Source of the DNA: JAMQKA01 sp031569985
Lineage (GTDB): Bacteria; Bacteroidota; Rhodothermia; Balneolales; Balneolaceae
Direction: 5' to 3'
DNA length: 64,000 nucleotides
Assembly: GCF_031569985.1 (NCBI RefSeq)
Contig: NZ_JAMQKA010000020.1
Span: 34,760 to 98,759 of the forward strand
This document shows positions 28,933 to 36,942 of this stretch, one piece after another; the stretch's first letter is position 1; each line of letters starts with the position of its first letter. The position numbers and the translations under genes are program-made. The notes below the pieces were generated by a model that was given only the letters and a program-made list of their open reading frames with translations, searched no databases and was not told where the DNA came from.

Positions 28933-29934
28933 ATGGCGAAAACCAAGGTAGGAATTAACGGATTTGGACGAATAGGGCGGTTGGTTACGCGCTCTATTTT
29001 GGCCTATCACCAAGATGAAATTGAAATTGTTGGAATCAACGATCTGACCGATGCAAAAACATTGGCACATCTTTTTAAGTATGATTCTGTTCACGGAACC
29101 TACAACGGTGAAGTGAGTTCCACTGATAGCTCTCTTACCATTGACGGTATGGAGATTGGAATTTCTTCAGAACGCGACCCGGCGAATTTGGGCTGGGATA
29201 AACGCGGAGCTGAGGTTGTTGTGGAGTCTACAGGGCTTTTCCGCAACAAAGAAGATGCTTCAAAACACATTGAAGCCGGTGCTGAAAAAGTGATTATTTC
29301 TGCGCCTGCACGAGGTGGCGATGTAAAAACAATCGTACTGGGTGTAAATGATGAAGAAATTGATGATGAAACCCAGGTATATTCCAATGCCAGTTGTACA
29401 ACCAACTGCCTTGCCCCGATGGTTAAGGTACTGGACGACAACTTTGGCCTGGAAAAAGGCTTTATGACTACAATTCACGCTTACACCAGTAGCCAGCAGA
29501 TCGTTGACGGACCTCATAAAGACCTCCGTCGTGGTCGTACCGCTGCGCACAACATCGTGCCAACCACTACTGGTGCGGCCAAAGCTGTAGGCCTTGTACT
29601 TCCGCACCTGGATGGCAAACTTGATGGTAGTGCTGTTCGCGTTCCCGTTCCCGACGGATCGCTGACAGACCTGACCGCGGTTCTTGAAAAAAATGTAAGT
29701 GTTGAAGATATCCACAACGCCTATAAAGAAGCTGCAGAAGGCCCGATGAAGGGTGTTCTGCAATATTCTGAGGAAGAACTGGTTTCTACCGATATCCTCG
29801 GAAATCCGCACTCATGCATTTATGATACCGGATTTACCAAGGTAGAAGGAAACCTGGTTAAGCTTCTTGGCTGGTACGATAACGAAGCAGGGTACTCTGC
29901 ACGTACCGCTGATCTTATTACCAAAATCAGCTAA
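28933..29934 (+). CDS. gap: Glyceraldehyde-3-phosphate dehydrogenase, type I
   Basis: 333 residues. NAD-binding Rossmann motif GINGFGRIGRLVTR at the N-terminus; catalytic Cys155 in SNASCTTNCLAP; TTIHAYTSSQQIVDGPHKDLRRGR and WYDNEAGYS are standard. Converts glyceraldehyde-3-phosphate to 1,3-bisphosphoglycerate. Monocistronic by spacing; followed by a long palindrome and tRNA-Pro. Confidence 0.97.
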   Translation: MAKTKVGINGFGRIGRLVTRSILAYHQDEIEIVGINDLTDAKTLAHLFKYDSVHGTYNGEVSSTDSSLTIDGMEIGISSERDPANLGWDKRGAEVVVESTGLFRNKEDASKHIEAGAEKVIISAPARGGDVKTIVLGVNDEEIDDETQVYSNASCTTNCLAPMVKVLDDNFGLEKGFMTTIHAYTSSQQIVDGPHKDLRRGRTAAHNIVPTTTGAAKAVGLVLPHLDGKLDGSAVRVPVPDGSLTDLTAVLEKNVSVEDIHNAYKEAAEGPMKGVLQYSEEELVSTDILGNPHSCIYDTGFTKVEGNLVKLLGWYDNEAGYSARTADLITKIS

Positions 29935-29945
29935 ACACGCTTTTC

Positions 29946-29974
29946 GTGCGACGCACTTTTGAAGTGCGTCGCAC
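29946..29974. repeat. REP-like palindrome, copy 1
   Basis: GTGCGACGCACTT (29946-29958), 3-nt loop TTG, then AAGTGCGTCGCAC (29962-29974): a perfect 13-bp hairpin 12 nt after gap and 9 nt before tRNA-Pro. Near-identical copies occur at 30601-30629 and 60274-60302, so it is a dispersed repeat. It could also act as a terminator for gap (tail ATTTTATT). Confidence 0.85.
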
Positions 29975-29982
29975 ATTTTATT

Positions 29983-30056
<74 letters not shown>

Positions 30057-30070
30057 CTAATCATATCATC

Positions 30071-30099
30071 AAGGTCAGGCTTTAAGAGTCTGGCCTTTT
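30071..30099 (+). terminator. Terminator after tRNA-Pro
   Basis: AAGGTCAG (30071-30078) pairs with CTGGCCTT (30090-30097, one G-T pair) around an 11-nt loop and runs into TTTTC. It lies 15 nt after the tRNA. Confidence 0.75.
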
Positions 30100-30130
30100 C
30101 TATTATAACACATGATTTAGATTTAGCATT

Positions 30131-30574
30131 ATGATTGATTGGAAGCAGGTAAATCAATATGCCGTAAACGGAGCCCCTGAACCACCCCGGCGCGTGGAAA
30201 AAAGTGAACAGGAGTGGAAAGAACAGCTCTCTGAAGAACAGTTCCAGGTGACCAGGAAGAAAGGAACCGAGCAACCTTTTTCCGGTGAATACTGCGAGGC
30301 GCATCAGCCAGGTTTGTATGCCTGCATCTGTTGCGGCACCGAGCTGTTCGATTCCACAGAAAAGTTTGAATCAGGGTCGGGCTGGCCTAGTTTCTCAGAG
30401 CCCGTAGAAGAAAATGTGATACGCTATGAAGAGGACCGCAGCCACGGGATGCATCGCATTGAGGTGCTGTGTAATGTGTGTGATGCTCACCTGGGACATG
30501 TATTTCCGGACGGGCCCAAACCAACAGGGTTGAGGTATTGCATTAACTCGGCGTCACTTCAATTAGTGGAGTAG
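30131..30574 (+). CDS. msrB: Peptide-methionine (R)-S-oxide reductase MsrB
   Basis: 147 residues. SelR domain with zinc pairs Cys65/Cys68 and Cys114/Cys117, FESGSGWPSF, and catalytic Cys137 in GLRYCINSASL. The usual resolving Cys in the GCGWPSF position is Ser here (SGSGWPSF), so a different thiol must recycle the enzyme, a known variation. Reduces methionine-R-sulfoxide in proteins. Convergent with the sulfur-carrier E1 gene; the two 3' ends are separated by a REP-like palindrome. Confidence 0.94.
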   Translation: MIDWKQVNQYAVNGAPEPPRRVEKSEQEWKEQLSEEQFQVTRKKGTEQPFSGEYCEAHQPGLYACICCGTELFDSTEKFESGSGWPSFSEPVEENVIRYEEDRSHGMHRIEVLCNVCDAHLGHVFPDGPKPTGLRYCINSASLQLVE

Positions 30575-30600
30575 AAAAAAGGAAGGGAAGTCAAAGTTAT

Positions 30601-30629
30601 GTGCGACGCACTTCAGAAGTGCGTCGCAC
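30601..30629. repeat. REP-like palindrome, copy 2
   Basis: GTGCGACGCACTT, loop CAG, AAGTGCGTCGCAC: the same 13-bp arms as copy 1 with a different loop. Sits between the convergent 3' ends of msrB and the E1-rhodanese gene. Confidence 0.85.
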
Positions 30630-30637
30630 ATGTGGTA

Positions 30638-31819
30638 TTAATATTGCGGAATGCTTTCGTCAATCTCCTCTGACCACGCCAGGATGCCGCCTTTCAGGTT
30701 ATAGAGATTTTCGAAGCCGTACTTTTCTTTAAGCTTTTTAATCGCATCGGAGCTACGCTGACCACTGCGGCAATGAACAACAACCTTTTTGTTGCGGGCA
30801 ATTTTATCCGCGTTATCAATGATCTCATCCAGCGGGATAAGCTCGCCACCGATTTCTGCGATTTCCGCCTCATATGGCTTGCGAACATCGATAAGCTGGA
30901 CATCCTCACCATTATCGATCCAGGATTTGTACTCCTTGACAGAAACTTCAGGAACGACAGATTCCTGTTCCTCTTCAGCACTTGCCGAAGGAATCCCACA
31001 GAACTGTTCGTAATCAATCAGTTCTGTGATCTCGGGGTTTTTACCCGTAAGCGGATTGTCTTCATTTTTCTTAACCTTCACGGTGCGCGTGCTGAAGTTG
31101 AGCGCATCAAAAAGGAACAGCTTGCCAGCTAGCGGCTCACCAATACCGGTAATCACCTTAATTACCTCGCTGGCTTGTATACAGCCAATAATACCCGGCA
31201 ATACGCCCAGTACTCCGGCCTCGGCACAACTTGGAACTAACCCGGGAGGCGGTGGTTCAGGAAATAGATCCCGGTAATTCGGGCCGCGATTTCCTTCTTG
31301 ATCCACATAGTTGAAGACCGAGATCTGTCCTTCAAACTGGAAGATTGAACCATGCACGTTCGGTTTATCCAGCATTACGGTCGCATCATTGATAAGATAG
31401 CGTGTGGGAAAGTTATCAGTCCCGTCGGCAACAACGTCGTAATCTTTAATAATATCTAGTGCATTATCGCTGGTTAGTCGTGTTTCATGCACGTTGATGG
31501 TGATATGGGGATTGATTTCCTGCAATCGTTCTTTAGCGACCTGCACTTTGGGGCGGCCCACATCAGAGGCTCCAAAGAGCACTTGACGGTGCAGATTACT
31601 GGCTTCAACGACATCAAAGTCTACCAAGCCTATCGTTCCGACACCGGCGGCTGCCAGGTATTGCAGCATCGGGGCACCGAGTCCACCGGTCCCCACAGCC
31701 AAGACTTTGGCCGCTTTTAGCTTCTTTTGCCCTTCCATTCCAAATTCCGGGATAGAAAGATGCCGGCTGTAGTGGCCCAGCTCTTCACTTGAAAATTCTA
31801 TGTTTTGCCAATTCGTCAT
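30638..31819 (-). CDS. moeB: MoeB/ThiF-type E1 adenylyltransferase fused to rhodanese
   Basis: 393 residues. The N-terminal E1 domain has an ATP-binding GTGGLGAPMLQYLAAAG (43-59), VDFDVVEASNLHRQVLFG and DGTDNFPTRYLINDA. The C-terminal rhodanese domain (about 285-393) ends with the active-site loop VVVHCRSGQRSSD. Such fusions adenylate the C-terminal glycine of a ubiquitin-like sulfur carrier and then load sulfur as a thiocarboxylate. The carrier is encoded 111 nt upstream, and the same operon has a JAMM protease and a cysteine synthase. The likely pathway is therefore carrier-dependent cysteine synthesis rather than molybdopterin, although a role in several carrier pathways cannot be excluded. 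Confidence 0.9.
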   Translation of the reverse strand: MTNWQNIEFSSEELGHYSRHLSIPEFGMEGQKKLKAAKVLAVGTGGLGAPMLQYLAAAGVGTIGLVDFDVVEASNLHRQVLFGASDVGRPKVQVAKERLQEINPHITINVHETRLTSDNALDIIKDYDVVADGTDNFPTRYLINDATVMLDKPNVHGSIFQFEGQISVFNYVDQEGNRGPNYRDLFPEPPPPGLVPSCAEAGVLGVLPGIIGCIQASEVIKVITGIGEPLAGKLFLFDALNFSTRTVKVKKNEDNPLTGKNPEITELIDYEQFCGIPSASAEEEQESVVPEVSVKEYKSWIDNGEDVQLIDVRKPYEAEIAEIGGELIPLDEIIDNADKIARNKKVVVHCRSGQRSSDAIKKLKEKYGFENLYNLKGGILAWSEEIDESIPQY

Positions 31820-31930
31820 TTCTAAATTCGTACTTTAAACTTTTACTGTGTTAATTTATGAGATAAAAAAGTCAAAGGAGCCGCGATTATACTTTACAAA
31901 TCGAAGTTCCCCGTTTGCTGGCTCAATAAA

Positions 31931-32206
31931 TCAACAACCTCCGGCAATAGCCGGTACAATACTTACTTCGGTATTTTCACTCAGTTCAAGTGAGCCATCT
32001 TCATTGGGATCAACTTCATCATCCCCAATATAAACCTTAATGAATGAACGGACGTTTCCATCCTCATCAAGCAGGTTACTCTTAACATCGGGGTATTCCT
32101 CCACAAACTGTTGGATCGCATCAGAAAGCGTATCCTTGTCGGTAGTAAAGTTGCGATTCTGATCAGTAAATTTTCGCAACGGGGTCGGAATTATGATTTT
32201 AGCCAT
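31931..32206 (-). CDS. Ubiquitin-like sulfur carrier (MoaD/CysO type) ending in Gly-Gly-Cys
   Basis: 91 residues with a MoaD/ThiS beta-grasp pattern (IIIPTPLRKFT at the start, VKVYIGDDEVD-like centre, EVSIVPAIAGGC at the end). Active carriers end in Gly-Gly and are loaded as thiocarboxylate. Here one extra Cys (residue 91) follows the Gly89-Gly90 pair and is encoded directly before the TGA stop at 31931-31933. In the mycobacterial CysO pathway the CysO-Cys adduct has the same terminal sequence and is cut by the JAMM protease Mec. In Pseudomonas QbsE a terminal GGCF is trimmed by the JAMM protease QbsD. The adjacent JAMM gene is the obvious processing enzyme. Confidence 0.85.
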   Translation of the reverse strand: MAKIIIPTPLRKFTDQNRNFTTDKDTLSDAIQQFVEEYPDVKSNLLDEDGNVRSFIKVYIGDDEVDPNEDGSLELSENTEVSIVPAIAGGC

Positions 32207-32225
32207 AGTTTTACTTCAAAAAAAT

Positions 32226-32666
32226 TTAGGTTATCTGTTTATCTTTGATATTCTCAGCTTGAAATGCTTCTTCCTCAAATTGTCGTTCTTCATTTAACTG
32301 CCAGGATCGCGTGACAACAGCCTCTCCATCTTCAACAGAAACAATGATGTAGGAGAAAAAGGGCATCGCAACTTTTCGGTCGTGCTCCGAAGGCACCGCG
32401 GGATGATCAGGATGAGAGTGATATACACCCAACAAATCCAGATCATGCTCAATCGCGTACCGCTCAGCTTCCTGGTAATCTTTTGGATCGATTTGGAAAC
32501 GTCGTCGCTGGTCACCCTCCTTGGTATTATCGACGCGTTTAGCAAGGGTGATCTTACGCACATCGCCATCCTTGCCGTAGAAAAAACCACAACATTCATT
32601 GGGATAATATTCTTCAGCATGACGTTCCATTTCCGCCAATGCCTGCTCTTCAATAACTACCTTCAT
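32226..32666 (-). CDS. JAMM/MPN metalloprotease (Mec/QbsD-like)
   Basis: 146 residues. Complete JAMM motif: Glu24 (PNECCGFFYG), His83-x-His85 (VYHSHPDHP), Ser93 and Asp96. Zinc isopeptidase/peptidase fold. Located between the cysteine synthase and the sulfur carrier, 8 nt after the former and 19 nt before the latter. Inferred substrate: the Gly-Gly-Cys terminus of the carrier, both to mature the primary product and to release newly made cysteine. Confidence 0.9.
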   Translation of the reverse strand: MKVVIEEQALAEMERHAEEYYPNECCGFFYGKDGDVRKITLAKRVDNTKEGDQRRRFQIDPKDYQEAERYAIEHDLDLLGVYHSHPDHPAVPSEHDRKVAMPFFSYIIVSVEDGEAVVTRSWQLNEERQFEEEAFQAENIKDKQIT

Positions 32667-32674
32667 GCTCTGTT

Positions 32675-33628
32675 TTATTGTCCCTTAAACAGTTGATTGA
32701 TTACTTGACCATATTTACTGCCATCATCAGGGAAGATCGTTACCACAACTCCCTCATCTAGCTCTTGAGCTATTTCTAAGGCTCCAGCCAAGTTTGCAGC
32801 AGACGATGGGCTAATGAGTAAACCCTCTTCACGGGCAGCCCGCTTCACAATATCATGTGATCGTTCGGTAGAAATTGTGCGCATCTGGTCGGCTACGGAA
32901 TCATCATAAATACCCGGCGTGTGTGCCGTCTCCAGGTGCTTCCAGCCCTCCAAACCATGCATTGCCAAGTCTGGCTGCAGACCAATGAGTTCAATGTCCT
33001 CATCATACTCTTTCAGGCGGCGACCCGTACCGGTAAAGGTCCCGGTTGTGCCCAGTCCAGCAACAAAGTGTGTCACCTCATACCCCGATTGTTCAAGGAT
33101 CTCAGGTGCTGTGGTGTAATAATGCGATTTCCAGTTGCTGGGATTACTGTACTGATCAGCATAGTAATATTTTTCAGGATTTTCCTCGTACAGCTTCTGC
33201 GCAATCTCCTGGGCTTCATCCGTGCTGCCTGTGCGAGAGGTGTACTTAATATTTACTCCAAGTGCTTTTAAAATCTGTTTCCGCTCTTCAGAGGCATTCT
33301 CTGGAAGGCACAAGGTTACCGGAATTCCGAGTGCTGCGCCGATATGAGCATAGGCAATACCGGTATTTCCACTGCTCGCGTCGAGCAGATGTTTCTCCGG
33401 CGTCAAGTCTCCGCGCTGGATAGCATCGCGAACAATTCGGTACGCAGGGCGCGCTTTGACACTGCTCCCAAATTGTTGCCATTCAAGTTTGGCAAAGACC
33501 TTAACATTTTTGTTTGGATTAATATTGGTAATAGGGTAGAGCGGTGTTTCTCCAATAAATGAGCTCAATTGATCACTTCGTTGACCCAAATCTGAATCTG
33601 TGTGTTCTAATAATTTTAGTGCGTTCAT
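32675..33628 (-). CDS. cysM: Cysteine synthase, CysM-like, PLP-dependent
   Basis: 317 residues from the ATG at 33628. An upstream in-frame GTG at 33682 would add 18 residues with no family support. PLP lysine Lys58 in FGSSVKARPAYR, substrate loop ASSGNTGIAYAHIG, GTTGTFTGTGRRLKE phosphate loop. Makes cysteine by beta-replacement. Its operon partners (JAMM protease, sulfur carrier, E1) suggest that the sulfur donor is the carrier thiocarboxylate and the acceptor may be O-phosphoserine, as in mycobacterial CysM. Plain O-acetylserine activity remains possible. A cysteine-rich leader peptide lies 128 nt upstream. Confidence 0.85.
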   Translation of the reverse strand: MNALKLLEHTDSDLGQRSDQLSSFIGETPLYPITNINPNKNVKVFAKLEWQQFGSSVKARPAYRIVRDAIQRGDLTPEKHLLDASSGNTGIAYAHIGAALGIPVTLCLPENASEERKQILKALGVNIKYTSRTGSTDEAQEIAQKLYEENPEKYYYADQYSNPSNWKSHYYTTAPEILEQSGYEVTHFVAGLGTTGTFTGTGRRLKEYDEDIELIGLQPDLAMHGLEGWKHLETAHTPGIYDDSVADQMRTISTERSHDIVKRAAREEGLLISPSSAANLAGALEIAQELDEGVVVTIFPDDGSKYGQVINQLFKGQ

Positions 33629-33756
33629 TATAAAAAAGCTTCTTGGATATTTTTTGCCAGAAATATGAAAGACAGATTTCACGCTGTGTTTGGGGAATCT
33701 GACTTCGTTACCGGCAATGTTAAATGAGTTGTGAGAGTAGAGAGAAGTTCCGGCAA

Positions 33757-33849
33757 CTAGCTACAACAACAGCAACAACAACACGCACAGATATTACGTG
33801 GTTGAAGAGAGGTGACTGATATGTTGCTTGTTGTATTCAAAGTTTTCAT
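33757..33849 (-). promoter_or_regulatory. Cysteine-rich leader peptide ORF upstream of the cysM operon
   Basis: ATG at 33849, TAG at 33759-33757: 30 codons. The peptide starts MKTLNTTSNISV and ends RNICACCCCCCCS. Eight of the last ten residues are Cys, seven of them consecutive (codons TGT/TGC), directly before the final Ser. Too short for routine gene calling. The 128 nt between it and cysM show no terminator with a T tract. They do contain a C-rich, G-poor stretch (minus strand CTTCTCTCTACTCTCACAAC) that could be a Rho loading site. A weak promoter (TTGATA at 33939-33934, TTGTAT at 33916-33911 on the minus strand) and a small hairpin (CTGACAT/ATGTCAG) lie upstream. Expected role: sensing Cys-tRNA supply to control the operon. 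Confidence 0.8.
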
Positions 33850-34027
33850 AATTGATTTGTCTGACATTTCCCGATGTCAGTTGGCCTAAAATTAAGAATT
33901 TTTTTGATATATACAATGCTGTTTATTGAGTATTATCAAAGATCCCAAACCAGATTAATTGTATAATCGTTCAGGCTTGAGCTAAACGTTACATTTTAGC
34001 GGACAAGAGATTTTTTTGAATTAGGTG

Positions 34028-34056
34028 TTGACTTCTATCAAGAAGGTTAGTATTCT
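34028..34056 (+). promoter_or_regulatory. Candidate promoter of the sulfite-reductase operon leader
   Basis: TTGACT (34028-34033), 17-nt spacer, TATTCT (34051-34056). Transcription from about 34063 would give an 86-nt 5' region before the leader-peptide ATG. Bacteroidota-type promoters have other boxes, so this is tentative. Confidence 0.4.
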
Positions 34057-34148
34057 AGGCATGCAGAAGAAAGAAATCGCGAAAGTTTTTTAAATCTACT
34101 TAAATGAATCTTCAAAACAACATTCACAACCTTTTTACAAACATTCAG

Positions 34149-34217
34149 ATGTGTTGTCTCTGTATGTGTTGTTGTATGGATGCCTCAAAGGGTAGTGGAT
34201 GTAATATGCTTAAATAG
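34149..34217 (+). promoter_or_regulatory. Cysteine-rich leader peptide of a transcription attenuator
   Basis: 22-codon ORF, ATG 34149 to TAG 34217. The peptide begins MCCLCMCCCMDA and ends GSGCNMLK, with seven Cys codons, all TGT, six of them within the first nine residues. Nucleotides 34190-34198 (GGGTAGTGG, codons 14-17) are complementary to 34242-34250 (CCACTACCT, 9 bp with one G-T). That second segment is the 5' arm of the terminator at 34237-34274. A ribosome stalled on the Cys codons leaves 34190-34198 free to form the antiterminator, while a ribosome reaching the stop covers it and the terminator forms. This is classical attenuation wiring for a cysteine-biosynthesis operon. Confidence 0.88.
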
Positions 34218-34236
34218 GTTTAAAAGAACTTGATTT

Positions 34237-34274
34237 AAAGCCCACTACCTGAAAGCAGGTGGTGGGCTTTTTTG
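34237..34274 (+). terminator. Attenuator terminator in front of the sulfite-reductase operon
   Basis: AAAGCCCACTACCTG (34237-34251) pairs with CAGGTGGTGGGCTTT (34256-34270): 15 bp with one G-T pair, 4-nt loop, followed by TTTTTGTTT. A strong intrinsic terminator that lies 20 nt after the cysteine-rich leader ORF and 88 nt before the first structural gene. Its 5' arm can alternatively pair with leader codons 14-17. Confidence 0.92.
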
Positions 34275-34361
34275 TTTGCAAAAGTTCACACGCCTGCCTC
34301 AGAAAAGCTTAATGAATCTTCCGAAAACAACCTTAATCCATAATCATAAAGATTAATAACT

Positions 34362-35204
34362 ATGTCTGAAGTTTTAACTAACGAAAAAGTACTCGTTTCA
34401 ACAGATTGGGCAGCCGATCATCTAAATGATGAGGGCGTTCGATTTGTCGAGGTCGATGTTGATACCGAAGCGTATGAGTCTGGTCATATTCCAGGCGCTG
34501 TAGGCTGGAACTGGAAAGAGCAGCTGCAGGATCAGTTGCGCAGAACTATTGCTTCAAAAGAAGATTTCGAAAAGTTGCTGGAAGAGAGCGGAGTAGAAGG
34601 GAATACTACTCTGGTTCTTTATGGCGACAATAACAACTGGTTTGCTGCATGGGCCTATTGGCTGCTGAAGTATTACGGTCATGAGGACGTGAAGATCCTG
34701 GATGGCGGTCGTAAGAAGTGGGAAGCTGAAGGTCGCGAGCTCACTACCGACGTGCCAAGCTATGATAAAACGGACTACACTATTTCCGGCACCAAGCCCG
34801 AGTATCGTGCATTCCGTGATGAAATTAAGGAGCAGCTCGAAGGCGACAACTTCGGTCTTGTCGATGTTCGTTCCCCAGATGAGTTCACCGGGAAAATCCT
34901 GGCACCTCCGGGCCTGAATGAGCTTTCCCAACGTGCTGGACACATTCCGGGAGCTTCCAATATCCCTTGGTCTAAAGCAGTAAATGAGGATGGTACGTTC
35001 AAGAGCAAAGAGGAATTGAAAAAAATCTATGAAGGCGAAGGCATTACTCCTGATAAAAATATCGTTGCCTACTGCCGAATTGGAGAGCGTTCTGCACACT
35101 CTTGGTTCGTTCTCAACGAACTGCTCGAATATCCCAATGTTAAGAACTACGACGGTTCTTGGACCGAATGGGGCAACCTGATTGACGCTCCGATCGAGCG
35201 ATAA
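34362..35204 (+). CDS. Thiosulfate sulfurtransferase (tandem rhodanese)
   Basis: 280 residues, two rhodanese domains. The first (about 10-130) is inactive in sequence; the second carries the active-site loop CRIGERS with Cys238, the thiosulfate-type loop rather than the CGSGVTA loop of mercaptopyruvate enzymes. Resembles the mycobacterial CysA-type protein. First structural gene after the cysteine attenuator and 38 nt before sulfite reductase. May deliver sulfane sulfur to the carrier system encoded divergently. Confidence 0.9.
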   Translation: MSEVLTNEKVLVSTDWAADHLNDEGVRFVEVDVDTEAYESGHIPGAVGWNWKEQLQDQLRRTIASKEDFEKLLEESGVEGNTTLVLYGDNNNWFAAWAYWLLKYYGHEDVKILDGGRKKWEAEGRELTTDVPSYDKTDYTISGTKPEYRAFRDEIKEQLEGDNFGLVDVRSPDEFTGKILAPPGLNELSQRAGHIPGASNIPWSKAVNEDGTFKSKEELKKIYEGEGITPDKNIVAYCRIGERSAHSWFVLNELLEYPNVKNYDGSWTEWGNLIDAPIER

Positions 35205-35242
35205 ATTATAATTAGTTCAAAAAACAGATAACACAATCCTTT

Positions 35243-36925
35243 ATGGGTTCACGACGAAAAAAAACAAAAAGCAAAATTGAAGTCATAAAGGAGAACAGCG
35301 ATTATCTGCGCGCGCCTCTTTTGGACGAAGTGGGAAATGATTCTTCCCACTTCGGCAAAGAGGCTATCCAGGTGCTGAAGTTTCACGGCACCTATCAGCA
35401 GGATGATCGTGATCTCCGAGAAGGCAGAGACCGCCACTATATTTTCATGATCCGCGGCCGGCTGCCGGGCGGCAAAATGACAGCCGACCAATACTTGGCA
35501 ATTGATGAAATTGCTGACAAATACGCCAATGAGACACTGCGGGTTACCACTCGACAGGCTTTTCAATTGCATGGCGTGATTAAAAGCGAGTTGAAAGACA
35601 CGCTACGGGAGATCAACAATTCACTCATTACCACGCTTGGAGCTTGTGGTGACATTGTGCGAAACGTAATGGCCACACCCGCTCCTGATATTGACGGAAG
35701 ACAGGCAAAAGTACAAGAGTTTGCCGACGAACTCTCAGATATACTGCTCCCCGCCAGCAAGGCATACCACGAGGTATGGCTGAATGGTGATAAGGTATAT
35801 TCCGGTAAAGAGGAAGTTGAAGAAGGTGAGCCTCTTTATGGAGAGAGCTATCTGCCACGTAAGTTCAAGGTGGGTATCGCTCTGCCGGAAGATAACAGTG
35901 TTGACCTGTATACCCAGGATATCGGACTTGTAGCGCTGTTTGATGATAACAACGAAATTGAAGGATTTAATGTGACCGTCGGCGGCGGCATGGGAATGAA
36001 TCACCGCAAGGAAAACACGTTCCCACGACTGGGCGATGACCTTGGGTACGTAACCAAGGACAAGGTCGTCGATGTGGTCAAAGGTATAATTGAGATTCAG
36101 CGGGACCACGGTGACCGCAAAAATCGCAAGCAGGCCCGCATGAAGTACCTCATCCATAAATGGGGACTCGAGAAATTTGAAAAAGAGCTTATCTCGCGCA
36201 TTGGATTTGAGCTGCAGCCATTCCGTGATATGCCTGATTTTGACCTGGATCTCTACCTGGGCTGGAATCAGCAGTCTGACGGCAACTGGTTTCTTGGACT
36301 TTCCATTGAAAACGGACGTATCAAGGATGATGGTGAGCTGAAACTAAAAACAGCAGTACGAAAAGTCGTTAAAGAATACGGCACTGGCGTGCGGTTAACA
36401 CCCAATCACAATATACTGCTCACCGATGTTAAAGAAGAGGATAAAGAGGATATTGAAGATATATTCCATGAGCACGGCGTGCTGCTACATGACGAAATTG
36501 CCAATGTGATTAAATATTCTATGGCATGTCCCGCACTGCCAACCTGTGGATTGGCGATTACCGAGTCGGAACGCGCACTCCCGGATATCATTCGTGATCT
36601 GGACGGCGTGTTGCAGGAGCTCGGTCTTGAAAATGAAAAGCTCTCCGTGCGTATGACGGGATGCCCGAACGGTTGTTCCCGTCCTTATGTAGCCGATATC
36701 GGCTTCGTGGGTCGTTCACTCGATAAATACACGATTTTTATCGGTGGAAATCCCGAAGGAACGCGGCTTAATAAGGAGTATAAGGACCTGATTGACCGTG
36801 AAGATCTGGTTGATGAAGTGCGACCACTTTTAAAACACTTCAAAGAAAACCGTTCCAACGGCGAGAGTTTCAGTGACTTCTGGAACCGGGTCGGGTTAGA
36901 AGAAACCGAAGAAATTCCCGCATAA
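35243..36925 (+). CDS. cysI: Assimilatory sulfite reductase, siroheme/4Fe-4S subunit
   Basis: 560 residues. Two nitrite/sulfite reductase ferredoxin-like halves; cluster and siroheme ligands Cys429, Cys435 (MACPALPTCG) and Cys474, Cys478 (TGCPNGCSRP). Upstream DRHYIFMIRGRLPGGKMT and TTRQAFQLHG match the CysI/SIR family. Reduces sulfite to sulfide in the cytoplasm. No CysJ flavoprotein lies nearby; a 7Fe ferredoxin (39343-39678) at the end of the operon is a candidate electron donor, so this may be a ferredoxin-dependent enzyme. Confidence 0.93.
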   Translation: MGSRRKKTKSKIEVIKENSDYLRAPLLDEVGNDSSHFGKEAIQVLKFHGTYQQDDRDLREGRDRHYIFMIRGRLPGGKMTADQYLAIDEIADKYANETLRVTTRQAFQLHGVIKSELKDTLREINNSLITTLGACGDIVRNVMATPAPDIDGRQAKVQEFADELSDILLPASKAYHEVWLNGDKVYSGKEEVEEGEPLYGESYLPRKFKVGIALPEDNSVDLYTQDIGLVALFDDNNEIEGFNVTVGGGMGMNHRKENTFPRLGDDLGYVTKDKVVDVVKGIIEIQRDHGDRKNRKQARMKYLIHKWGLEKFEKELISRIGFELQPFRDMPDFDLDLYLGWNQQSDGNWFLGLSIENGRIKDDGELKLKTAVRKVVKEYGTGVRLTPNHNILLTDVKEEDKEDIEDIFHEHGVLLHDEIANVIKYSMACPALPTCGLAITESERALPDIIRDLDGVLQELGLENEKLSVRMTGCPNGCSRPYVADIGFVGRSLDKYTIFIGGNPEGTRLNKEYKDLIDREDLVDEVRPLLKHFKENRSNGESFSDFWNRVGLEETEEIPA

Positions 36926-36942
36926 CAGCGAGTAAATTCACT

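Noticed and set aside
33629..33682. GTG start at 33682 for cysM
   Set aside because: The extra 18 residues have no resemblance to cysteine synthases, and the ATG at 33628 gives a normal-length protein.
33629..33756. Intrinsic terminator between the minus-strand Cys leader and cysM
   Set aside because: Weak stems (GTTGCCGG/CCGGTAAC with a loop of over 30 nt; CAGATT/AATCTG) have no following T tract, so termination there would need Rho or does not occur.
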